Source: DASSQJ01 sp963730165
GTDB taxonomy: Bacteria > Actinomycetota > Actinomycetes > Actinomycetales > Dermatophilaceae
Assembly (NCBI GenBank): GCA_963730165.1
Contig: CAVSQS010000008.1
Coordinates: 248,001 to 312,000, forward strand
Direction: 5' to 3'
Length of the DNA: 64,000 nt
Both the position numbers and the translations under genes were made by a program. Positions within the stretch are counted from its first letter, which is position 1; every line of letters begins with the position of its first letter. This document shows positions 24,756 to 32,102 of this stretch, piece after piece. The notes under the pieces are model-generated. The model saw only the letters and a program-made list of their open reading frames with translations. It ran no database searches and had not been told where the DNA came from.

Positions 24756-25712
24756 GTGGCCGGCAACAGCCAGCGCCGTGGTGCCGTGCGCAAGGGCGGC
24801 AAGAAGGGTCCCACCGTCGGCTCCGGAGGACAGCGTCGCAAGGGCCTCGAGGGCAGGGGCCCGACCCCGAAGGCCGCCGACCGCCCCAACCACAAGGCGC
24901 ACAAGGCAGGGAAGGCCGCGGGCCGCAACGACGATCGATCCGGTCGGGGCGCCCCGCAGCGTCGCAGCGGGAAGCCGTCGAGCGAGGTCGTCGCCGGCCG
25001 AAACGCCGTCGTCGAGGCGCTGCGCGCCCACGTCCCCGTGACGACCCTCTACGTCGCCGGGCGGATCGACGCCGACGACCGGGTCCGCGAGGCCCTCACC
25101 ACCGCCACCCAGCGCGGCATCCCGGTGCTCGAGACCCCGCGCGGGGAGCTCGACCGGCTCACCGACGGCGCGGTCCACCAGGGCCTGGCCGTCCAGGTGC
25201 CCCCGTACGAGTACGCCCACCCCCGCGACCTCGTCGACCCGGAGGCCCCCGGCATCCCCCTCGTCGTCGCCCTCGACGGGATCACCGACCCGCGCAACCT
25301 CGGGGCGATCGTCCGGTCCGTCGCGGCGTTCGGCGGGCACGGTGTCGTCGTGCCGAGCCGCCGGTCGGCGGGGATGACGGCCAGCGCGTGGAAGACCTCG
25401 GCGGGCGCCGCGGCGCGGGTGCCGGTGGCGCAGGCGTCGAACCTCACCCGGGCCCTCGAGGACTTCCGGAAAGCCGGCTTCTTCGTCATCGGCCTCGACA
25501 TGGACGGCGACGTCGAGCTGCCCGACCTCGAGCTGGCCTCCGAGCCGCTCGTCGTCGTCGTGGGCTCGGAGGGCAAGGGCCTCTCGCGGCTCGTGCGCGA
25601 GACGTGCGACCAGATCGTCTCCGTGCCGATGGCCTCGGGCATGGAGTCGCTCAACGCGGGCATCGCCGCGGGCGTGACCCTGTACGAGGTGGCGCGCCGG
25701 CGTCGGCGCTGA
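24756..25712 (+). CDS. rlmB: 23S rRNA (guanosine-2'-O)-methyltransferase RlmB
   Basis: 318-residue SpoU/TrmH-class methyltransferase modifying a 23S rRNA guanosine. A basic disordered N-terminus (~1-70, rich in Lys/Arg/Gly) precedes the substrate-binding domain (EVVAGRNAVVEALRA) and the knotted SPOUT domain with DGITDPRNLGAIVRSVAAFG (motif 1), VVVVGSEGKGLSRL (motif 2) and MASGMESLNAGIAAGVTLYE (motif 3). GTG 24756 gives the common AGNSQRRGA start; GTG 24747 is also possible and would overlap cysS. Confidence 0.93.
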   Translation: MAGNSQRRGAVRKGGKKGPTVGSGGQRRKGLEGRGPTPKAADRPNHKAHKAGKAAGRNDDRSGRGAPQRRSGKPSSEVVAGRNAVVEALRAHVPVTTLYVAGRIDADDRVREALTTATQRGIPVLETPRGELDRLTDGAVHQGLAVQVPPYEYAHPRDLVDPEAPGIPLVVALDGITDPRNLGAIVRSVAAFGGHGVVVPSRRSAGMTASAWKTSAGAAARVPVAQASNLTRALEDFRKAGFFVIGLDMDGDVELPDLELASEPLVVVVGSEGKGLSRLVRETCDQIVSVPMASGMESLNAGIAAGVTLYEVARRRRR

Positions 25713-25752
25713 CCTTCGGCACCGCTCGAGGTGGAGGAGGACCGGCCGGCGC

Positions 25753-26187
25753 TCAGGCGGGGCTGAGGAAGTCCCAGCCGGGGATGTTGCGCAGCACGCC
25801 GAAGACGACGAGCGCCACCCCGACCGCGGGGAACACCCAGTTCGGCACGGTGAGCCGGGGCAGCCGCTCCACCCGTCGGCGCAACAGCCGGTAGCCGACG
25901 CCGAGGACGATCCCGAGGTAGAGCAGCGGGACGAGGGGGTGACGGGCGAACGCGCCGGCGACGTCGCCGTGGAGCAGGTCGTACGTGGCGCGCGTGCCCC
26001 CGCAGGCCGGGCAGTAGTAGCCCGTCGTGCTGAGCAGGATGCAGGCCGGGTAGTGGCCGGGGGTGTTCGGGTCGTGCGTGAACAACCACGCCGCCGCCCC
26101 GGCCCCCACGGCCGCGCCGGCGGCCGCCCACCACACGTGTGATGGGCGGTCGCCGGGCGCGATCGACAGGACGCTCATGTCAGCCAC
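25753..26187 (-). CDS. DUF2752 membrane protein (left copy)
   Basis: 144-residue membrane protein with three hydrophobic segments and the family motif YYCPACGGTRATYDLLHGD, a CxxC pair followed by a helix. It ends RNIPGWDFLSPA, almost the same ending as the DUF2752 protein at 27428. GTG 26187 overlaps the stop of the DUF4190 gene before it; ATG 26178 is an alternative start. Function unknown; the cysteines suggest metal or redox chemistry at the membrane. Confidence 0.75.
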   Translation of the reverse strand: MADMSVLSIAPGDRPSHVWWAAAGAAVGAGAAAWLFTHDPNTPGHYPACILLSTTGYYCPACGGTRATYDLLHGDVAGAFARHPLVPLLYLGIVLGVGYRLLRRRVERLPRLTVPNWVFPAVGVALVVFGVLRNIPGWDFLSPA

Positions 26188-26875
26188 CGATGTTGGTCAG
26201 CCCGGTGCCGATGTTGAGCGCGAAGCCGAGGATCATCATGATGACGCCGAGGACGGCGCCGATGATCCCGGTGATGAAGCCCCAGTGGGCGAGGTTGGCG
26301 CCGCCCTGGCTGCCGTTCGAGTTCGCGATCTCGCCCTTGGCCTGGTTCCCGAGGAACGCGGCGACCGCGCCGAGGACGACCCCGATGATCGAGCAGCAGA
26401 GCGCGAACACGATCGAGGCGATGCCGGCGACGACGGCGATGACGGCCTTCTGGTTGTTCGGCGCGGCGGTCGGGCCACCCATCGGCGCCGGGGCCGAGCC
26501 GTAGGGGCCCGGCGCGGCCGGCGGGTACGGCTGCTGCTCGGGCGGGGGCGGCGGGGGGGCGCTCTCGGCGCCGTAGGGCCCTGCCGGTGGGGGCGGCGGA
26601 GGCGGCATGCTGCCGGTTCCCTCGTCGCTCGGGGGTGGCGGCGGCGGAGGCGGTGCGCTGCCGGAACCCTCGTCGCTCGGTGGCGGCGGAGGCGGTGCGC
26701 TGCCGGAACCCTCGTCGCTCGGTGGCGGCGGAGGCGGCGTGCTGCCGGTGTCCTCACCACCGGGCGGGGGCGGCGGTGCGGCACCCGTGTCGGTGCCCTC
26801 CTCGCGGGGCTCCTCGGGAGGAGGTGGTGGCGTGCCGTCGCCGGGGGGAGGCGGCGGGGGTGGCGTGGTGGTCAT
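26180..26875 (-). CDS. DUF4190 membrane protein with proline-rich repeats (left copy)
   Basis: 231 residues. The first ~130 are low-complexity proline runs interrupted by short acidic repeats (SDEGSGSA, SDEGTGSM), likely an extended cytoplasmic arm. The last ~90 residues are a DUF4190 domain with two membrane segments (AVIAVVAGIASIVFALCC and FITGIIGAVLGVIMMIL). It precedes the DUF2752 gene on the same strand and mirrors the pair at 27034-27886. Function unknown. Confidence 0.75.
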   Translation of the reverse strand: MTTTPPPPPPPGDGTPPPPPEEPREEGTDTGAAPPPPPGGEDTGSTPPPPPPSDEGSGSAPPPPPPSDEGSGSAPPPPPPPPSDEGTGSMPPPPPPPAGPYGAESAPPPPPPEQQPYPPAAPGPYGSAPAPMGGPTAAPNNQKAVIAVVAGIASIVFALCCSIIGVVLGAVAAFLGNQAKGEIANSNGSQGGANLAHWGFITGIIGAVLGVIMMILGFALNIGTGLTNIGG

Positions 26876-27033
26876 GGTTCCCTCCAGTGGATGACGCTGG
26901 TGCCCGGCACACTATCGGCGCACGGACGCGGGCCGTGGCAGGCGAGTGCGCGCGCCACGCCCTCCCTCTGTGGAAGGCTGACCCGTGCCGGTGCAGACCG
27001 GCCACCGACTGACGCACTGCAGAGAGGGACAGC

Positions 27034-27411
27034 ATGTCCGACTACGGCTCCACCCCGCCCCCGCCTCCGCCGCCGCCCGGCTCCGGCGAGGGTGGTGGCT
27101 TCCCGGCCCCGCCGCCGCCCGGGGGAGGGATGGGCGGACAGGCGGAGCACCCCCGCGGGACGACGATCCTCATCCTCGGCATCCTGTCGCTCGTCTGCTT
27201 CCAGCCGCTCGGCATCGCGGCCTGGATCATGGGCAACACCGCCCTGCGTGAGATCGACGCGGCACCGGGCCGCTACTCGAACCGGCAGACGGTGCAGATC
27301 GGCCGCATCCTCGGCATCATCGCGGTCGTGCTCATGATCATCTCGATCGTCATCCTGCTGCTCCTCCTCGTGTTCGGGGTGTTCGCGGCGAGCACGACGT
27401 CCAACCCGTGA
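27034..27411 (+). CDS. DUF4190 membrane protein (right copy)
   Basis: 125 residues: a short proline/glycine-rich N-terminus followed by a DUF4190 domain with two membrane segments (TTILILGILSLVCFQPLGI and IIAVVLMIISIVILLLLLV). A possible ribosome site (agaggg) precedes the ATG. It is divergent from the longer DUF4190 gene at 26180 and followed by a DUF2752 gene, forming a mirror-image arrangement. Confidence 0.8.
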   Translation: MSDYGSTPPPPPPPPGSGEGGGFPAPPPPGGGMGGQAEHPRGTTILILGILSLVCFQPLGIAAWIMGNTALREIDAAPGRYSNRQTVQIGRILGIIAVVLMIISIVILLLLLVFGVFAASTTSNP

Positions 27412-27427
27412 CGTCCGGCGGGCCGTC

Positions 27428-27886
27428 GTGTCACCGGTGACCACCACCGCCCGCCCCCTCGAGGCGGCGCCCACCGACCCCGCGCCGGGTCGGTGGCGCC
27501 GCCTCGTGTCACCGGCCGGGGTCGCCGCCGCCGCGCTGGCCGCGACCGCCTACGTCCACGCGGTCGACCCCAACCAGCCCGGCCACTACCCTGTCTGCCC
27601 GTCCTACGCGCTCGCCGGCATCTACTGCCCGGGCTGCGGGATGCTGCGCGCCACGCACGACCTCACCCACCTCGACCTCGCGGGGGCGATGGCCCGCAAC
27701 CCGCTGGCGCCCCTCTTCCTCGCCGCCCTCGTCGCGGCCTGGGCGCTCTGGGTGCGGTCGCGCTGGACCGGCCGGCGGGTCACCTGGACCCCGCCGACGT
27801 GGGCGCCGTACGTCATCGGTGGGCTCGTCGTCGCGCTGGTCGTCGCGCGGAACGTGCCGGGGTGGACCTGGCTCTCGCCCGCCTGA
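27428..27886 (+). CDS. DUF2752 membrane protein (right copy)
   Basis: 152-residue membrane protein with the DUF2752 motif IYCPGCGMLRATHDLTHLD and the ending ARNVPGWTWLSPA. It starts at GTG 27428, 16 bases after the DUF4190 stop, so the two are probably co-transcribed. It converges on the RDD gene with 9 bases between stops. Confidence 0.8.
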   Translation: MSPVTTTARPLEAAPTDPAPGRWRRLVSPAGVAAAALAATAYVHAVDPNQPGHYPVCPSYALAGIYCPGCGMLRATHDLTHLDLAGAMARNPLAPLFLAALVAAWALWVRSRWTGRRVTWTPPTWAPYVIGGLVVALVVARNVPGWTWLSPA

Positions 27887-27895
27887 CGAGCCGCC

Positions 27896-28783
27896 CTACG
27901 CGTCCTGGCCGGCCGGGCCCGACCACCCCGTGCTCGTGCCGTCGGGCACGTGGATGACGGCCGAGTGCAGCGCCTTGTCGCCGAGGGTCTGCTTGTCGGG
28001 GTCCCACAGCATCCAGAGGAACCCCAGGTAGAGCACCTGGTTGATCAGGCTGTTGACGAGCTCACGGAGGAAGGCGTTGCCGGCGCCGATGGGCTGCCCG
28101 GTGCGCGCGTCGACGAGCATGAGGCCCCGCGACCGCTTCCCGACGCTCTGGCCGGTCCGGCCCATCCGGAAGACCCGGTTCCACAGCCAGAGACCGAACA
28201 TCGCGGCGAAGCCGACGAGGAGGAACAGCACCCCCACCCCGACGAGGACCCCGTCCCCGCCCGTCGTCGTCGTCGCGCCGTTGTCGAACGTCACGGTGCG
28301 CGGCGAGCCGGCACCGAGGAGGATCCCGCCGAGGAGGACGAAGACGAGGCCGATGAGGGTGACCGCGACGTCGATGAGGTAGGCGATGGCCCGGGCCTCG
28401 AAGCCGGCGACCCGCCCGAAGTTGGCCTCGACGAACCTGATCGTGCCCGGGACCGGTGGCCCGGCCGCCTGTGGGGGCGCGGTCGCGTACGGGTTGGCGC
28501 CCGGGGCGCCGTAGCCGTAGCCGTAGGGGTTCTGCGGGGGCGGCGCGCCGTAGGGGTTGTGCGGGGGCGGTGCGCCGTAGGGGTTCTGCGGAGGGGGCCC
28601 GGTGTACGGGTTCTGCGGGGGCGGGGCGCCGTACGGGTTCTGTGGGGGCGGTGACCCGTACCCGCCCTGGGGTGGTGCCCCCGGGTGGCCCCCCTGCGGT
28701 GCCGGGGGCGACCCGTGCGGGGGCTGAGCAGGCGGGGGCGCGCCCTCGGGCCGGGGCCCGGGAGGCTGCGGCTGGTCGGTCAT
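27896..28783 (-). CDS. RDD-family membrane protein with NPYGAPPPQ repeats
   Basis: 295 residues. Residues ~1-110 are proline-rich with at least five NPYGAPPP/Q-type repeats, probably a flexible cytoplasmic arm. The remainder is an RDD domain: GFEARAIAYLIDVAVTLIG starts the first membrane segment, with others near 200 and 260 and the conserved RTGQSVGKRSRGLMLVD loop. RDD proteins are often transport or envelope related, without a fixed function. A -10 box (TAGGAT) lies about 36 bases upstream of the ATG, with a gagg ribosome site between. Confidence 0.8.
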   Translation of the reverse strand: MTDQPQPPGPRPEGAPPPAQPPHGSPPAPQGGHPGAPPQGGYGSPPPQNPYGAPPPQNPYTGPPPQNPYGAPPPHNPYGAPPPQNPYGYGYGAPGANPYATAPPQAAGPPVPGTIRFVEANFGRVAGFEARAIAYLIDVAVTLIGLVFVLLGGILLGAGSPRTVTFDNGATTTTGGDGVLVGVGVLFLLVGFAAMFGLWLWNRVFRMGRTGQSVGKRSRGLMLVDARTGQPIGAGNAFLRELVNSLINQVLYLGFLWMLWDPDKQTLGDKALHSAVIHVPDGTSTGWSGPAGQDA

Positions 28784-28867
28784 GAGGTTCCTCGCGACGG
28801 CGGCATCGTGGCGATCCTACGACCGCGGCCTGCGTCCGCGGATCGGGGAGTCACGGGACCCGGCCGG

Positions 28868-30109
28868 TCACTCGTCGGCGAGCACGGGCAGCTCCTGGGT
28901 GTCGACCCCGAGCACCGCGACCTCGTCGGGCTTGCCGGGCAGGACCTGGGCGAGGTAGTCGTCCATCGCGACCTGGAGCGGCACGTCGTGCTGGGCGCGC
29001 TCGGCCATGTACCACCGGTGCTCGAGCACCTCGTGGAAGACCTCGGCCGGTTCGAGCTTGGTGAGCAGCTCGCGGGGCACCCGGCGGGTGATCGGCTCGT
29101 AGACGCTGGCCAGCCACTCGTGGGCGACGATCTCCTCGTCCTCGCCGCGGCGGCCGGTCGCCGCGGCGAAGACGCCGAGGTCGTTGAGCAGGCGCCGGGC
29201 CTGGTTCTCCCGGACGTCGAGGCCGGTCAGGCGCAGCAGGCGCCGCGAGTGGTGCCCGGAGTCGACGACCTTGGGTTGGATGCGGAGCGAGGCGCCGTCG
29301 ATGTCGGTGGTGATCTCGAGCTCGTCGACGTCGAACCCGAGCGCGTTGAGGCGCCGGATCCGGTCGTCGACCCGCCACCGCTCGCTGTCGTCGATGACCT
29401 CCGAGCCGGTCAGCTCGTCCCACAGCTCGCGGTAGCGGGTGACGATGCGCTCGCTGACCTCAACCGGGTCGCGCTCCTCCTGGAGCAGGCCGCCGGCGTC
29501 GAGGTCCATCAGCTCCCCGGCGATGTTGACCCGGGCGATGTCGAGGTCGTGCTCACGCTGGCCGTCGCTGAGCCGCTCGCGCAGCTCGCCCGTCTCGGCG
29601 TCGACGAGGTAGGCGGCGAACGCGCCGGCGTCCCGGCGGAAGAGCGTGTTCGACAGCGACACGTCGCCCCACCAGAACCCGGTGAGGTGGAGGCGGACGA
29701 GGAGCACGGCCAGCGCGTCGATGAGCCGGGTCGCGGTGCCCTTGCGCAGTGACTGGCTGTACAGCGCCCGGTAGGGGAGCGAGAACTGGAGGTGTCGGGT
29801 GACGAGGCAGGCGTCGAGGGGCGCCCCGGAGCCGTCGACGCGCCCGCTCACCACGGCGAACGGCTGGACCGCGGGCAGGTCGAGCCGCCGGAGGTTCCGC
29901 AGCATGTCGTACTCGCGGCGGGCCAGGTCCTCCTTGATCTCCTTGACGGCGAGCACCCCGCCGGAGAGCCGGACGAAGCGGACGACGTGGCGGGAGAGGC
30001 CGCGCGGCAGGGCGGCGAGGATGTCCTCCGGCCACTCCTCGAGGGGGACCCGCCAGGGCAGGTCGAGGAGCGCCGGGTCGGGGCGGGCCGCGGTGAGCTC
30101 GAGGGCCAT
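28868..30109 (-). CDS. DUF4032 protein-kinase-like protein
   Basis: 413 residues. The N-terminal part looks like a divergent protein-kinase fold: VLAVKEIKEDLARREY has a strand-3 lysine and helix-C glutamate, WGDVSLSNTLF resembles the catalytic loop, and LVDAETGE sits where DFG would be. The rest is the DUF4032 domain. In actinobacteria such genes commonly sit beside a UgpC/MsmX-type ATPase, as here (30201). The two are on one strand, separated by a strong hairpin. Activity has not been shown to my knowledge. Confidence 0.8.
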   Translation of the reverse strand: MALELTAARPDPALLDLPWRVPLEEWPEDILAALPRGLSRHVVRFVRLSGGVLAVKEIKEDLARREYDMLRNLRRLDLPAVQPFAVVSGRVDGSGAPLDACLVTRHLQFSLPYRALYSQSLRKGTATRLIDALAVLLVRLHLTGFWWGDVSLSNTLFRRDAGAFAAYLVDAETGELRERLSDGQREHDLDIARVNIAGELMDLDAGGLLQEERDPVEVSERIVTRYRELWDELTGSEVIDDSERWRVDDRIRRLNALGFDVDELEITTDIDGASLRIQPKVVDSGHHSRRLLRLTGLDVRENQARRLLNDLGVFAAATGRRGEDEEIVAHEWLASVYEPITRRVPRELLTKLEPAEVFHEVLEHRWYMAERAQHDVPLQVAMDDYLAQVLPGKPDEVAVLGVDTQELPVLADE

Positions 30110-30141
30110 GGGGGGCCTTCCAGGGTCGTGCCGGGTGCGCC

Positions 30142-30175
30142 GACGCCCCGGACGAGGGGGGTCGTCCGGGGCGTC
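30142..30175 (-). terminator. Strong hairpin between ugpC and the DUF4032 gene
   Basis: Perfect 14-bp stem (gacgccccggacga / tcgtccggggcgtc) with a 6-base loop. It lies between two genes read in the same direction, so it could stop most transcripts after ugpC or protect its 3' end. Confidence 0.6.
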
Positions 30176-30200
30176 GTCGCCGTGGGGGTGGAGCCGGGCG

Positions 30201-31304
30201 TCAGATGCGGGCGCCGGAGCTCTTGTCGAAGACGTGCATGTGCTCCTGCTTCGGGTACACGTAGATCGTGGACCCCGCCTTGGGCACGTTGCGGCCGTCG
30301 ACCCGCGCGATGAAGGGCTTGGCGAGGCTGTCGTCGCTGCCGCCCTCGAGCTCGATCCGCTTGTCGGCCGGGGTCGCGTAGACGTAGGCGTCGGCGCCGA
30401 GCTCCTCGACCACGTCGACCTGCAGCTCCAGGCCGTCCTCGTTCGTCGTCACCTCGACGTCCTCGGGACGGACACCGACGATGACCGTCGAGCCGGCCTT
30501 CGAGAGGCTGTCGCGCTCGATGTCGACCGGGTGGCTGCCGAACTTCACGCCGTCGGTCTCGACCGGCACCGACACCAGGTTCATCGCGGGCGAGCCGATG
30601 AAGCCGGCGACGAAGACGTTGGACGGCTGGTCGTACATCTCGCGCGGCGTGGCGCACTGCTGGAGGATGCCGTCCTTGAGCAGGGCGATCCGGTCGCCCA
30701 TCGTCATCGCCTCGATCTGGTCGTGCGTGACGTAGACCGTGGTGACACCGAGGCGGCGCTGGAGCGACGCGATCTGGGTGCGGGTCTGGACCCGGAGCTT
30801 GGCGTCGAGGTTCGACAGCGGCTCGTCCATGAGGAACACCTGCGGGGAGCGGACGATCGCCCGGCCCATCGCGACGCGCTGACGCTGCCCACCCGAGAGA
30901 GCCTTCGGCTTGCGCTCGAGGTACTCGGTGAGGTCGAGGATCTGGGCGGCCTCCTCGACGCGCTTGCGGATCTCGCTCTTGTCGACGCCGGCGATCTTCA
31001 GGGCGAAGCCCATGTTGTCGGCGACCGTCATGTGCGGGTAGAGCGCGTAGTTCTGGAAGACCATCGCGACGTCGCGGTCCTTCGGGGACAGGTCGGTGAC
31101 GTCGCGGTCACCGATCCAGATCCGCCCGTCGTTGACCTCCTCGAGGCCTGCGAGCATCCGCAGCGAGGTGGACTTGCCGCAGCCGGACGGGCCGACCAGC
31201 ACGAGGAACTCCCCGTCGGCCACGTCGATGTCGAGGCGGTCGACCGAGGGTGAGTCGTTGCCCGGGTAGATGCGGGTGGCCTTGTCGAACTTCACTGTTG
31301 CCAT
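30201..31304 (-). CDS. ugpC: Carbohydrate ABC transporter ATPase (UgpC/MsmX/MalK type)
   Basis: 367-residue ATPase that powers sugar or glycerol-phosphate importers. Walker A GPSGCGKST near residue 40, Q-loop FQNYALYPHMTV, signature LSGGQRQRVAMGRA near residue 137, Walker B VFLMDEPLSNLD, switch histidine VTHDQ, and a C-terminal OB-fold (TOBE) regulatory domain. No permease or binding-protein genes are adjacent, which is normal for a shared ATPase serving several importers. The ribosome site is aaggaaagg. Confidence 0.92.
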   Translation of the reverse strand: MATVKFDKATRIYPGNDSPSVDRLDIDVADGEFLVLVGPSGCGKSTSLRMLAGLEEVNDGRIWIGDRDVTDLSPKDRDVAMVFQNYALYPHMTVADNMGFALKIAGVDKSEIRKRVEEAAQILDLTEYLERKPKALSGGQRQRVAMGRAIVRSPQVFLMDEPLSNLDAKLRVQTRTQIASLQRRLGVTTVYVTHDQIEAMTMGDRIALLKDGILQQCATPREMYDQPSNVFVAGFIGSPAMNLVSVPVETDGVKFGSHPVDIERDSLSKAGSTVIVGVRPEDVEVTTNEDGLELQVDVVEELGADAYVYATPADKRIELEGGSDDSLAKPFIARVDGRNVPKAGSTIYVYPKQEHMHVFDKSSGARI

Positions 31305-31386
31305 GGCGTCGTTGCCTTTCCTTCACCGGCAGGAACGTGCCGGACGATCCGTTGTAAAGGGGGGGTGGAGCTCCCGTCCGCGTCGG

Positions 31387-31400
31387 TGCAAACGGTTACG
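31387..31400 (-). promoter_or_regulatory. Possible LacI-family operator upstream of ugpC
   Basis: tgcaaacggttacg has the near-palindromic AACGGTT centre of LacI-type sugar operators, 83 bases before the ugpC start in a 270-bp gap. It is a pattern match only. Confidence 0.3.
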
Positions 31401-31562
31401 CCAGTATGCCGTGTCGGACCACGGGCCGAAAGGTCCGTCCACTGCGTGGGTGTGCCGCGCGTCACCGGCGCCCGGTGCGAGCCTCGTCACGTCGTGCGGG
31501 GGCCCGCCGGGACGGCGGTCGGGTGCCCGCGGGCACCTCTGGCGCGGCGCCCGCGGGCCCCC

Positions 31563-31568
31563 TATGGT
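31563..31568 (+). promoter_or_regulatory. -10 box (TATGGT), probably leaderless
   Basis: TATGGT ends 6 bases before the ATG of the CBS-domain gene. Confidence 0.5.
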
Positions 31569-31574
31569 CGGGTC

Positions 31575-32009
31575 ATGAGGATTGCGGATGTCGTGAAGCA
31601 CAAGGGGTCGGGTGTCGTCACGGTGCGGTCCGACGCGACCGTCTCGCAGCTGCTCGACCTGCTGTCCGAGCACCGGATCGGGGCGGTCGTCGTGAGCGAC
31701 GACGGGGGCGGGATCGACGGCATCGTCAGCGAGCGCGACATCGTCATCCACCTGCGCACCGACGGGGCGGCCCTGCTCGAGGCGCCGGTCTCGCGGATCA
31801 TGACCGCGGAGGTGCACACGTGCGCGCCCGAGGACTCCCTCGAGGACCTCGCCGAGCAGATGACCGAGCGCCGCATCCGCCACGTGCCGGTCGTCCAGGA
31901 GGGTCGGGTGTCGGCCATCGTCAGCATCGGCGACGTCGTCAAGAGCCGGATCGATGCCCTCCAGAGCGAGCGCGACCAGCTGCGCGACTACATCCAGCAG
32001 GCTCCCTGA
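31575..32009 (+). CDS. Two-CBS-domain protein
   Basis: 144-residue cytoplasmic protein made of a CBS pair: residues ~8-65 (TVSQLLDLLSEHRIGAVVV, VSERDIV) and ~75-135 (SLEDLAEQMTERRIRHVPVV, ISIGDVV). Such stand-alone pairs bind adenosine nucleotides and act as energy sensors. The ATG at 31575 lies 6 bases from a -10 box. Confidence 0.88.
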   Translation: MRIADVVKHKGSGVVTVRSDATVSQLLDLLSEHRIGAVVVSDDGGGIDGIVSERDIVIHLRTDGAALLEAPVSRIMTAEVHTCAPEDSLEDLAEQMTERRIRHVPVVQEGRVSAIVSIGDVVKSRIDALQSERDQLRDYIQQAP

Positions 32010-32090
32010 CCGACCGCGTCCGCCCGGGATGCCGCCGCGGCGTGACCGCGCCGTGACGCGCCCTGTCAGCACCCACCCATCGGCAGCGCC

Positions 32091-32096
32091 TACCGT
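32091..32096 (+). promoter_or_regulatory. -10 box (TACCGT), probably leaderless
   Basis: TACCGT ends 6 bases before the kinase ATG; the intervening ggaggc could double as a weak ribosome site. Confidence 0.5.
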
Positions 32097-32102
32097 GGAG
32101 GC

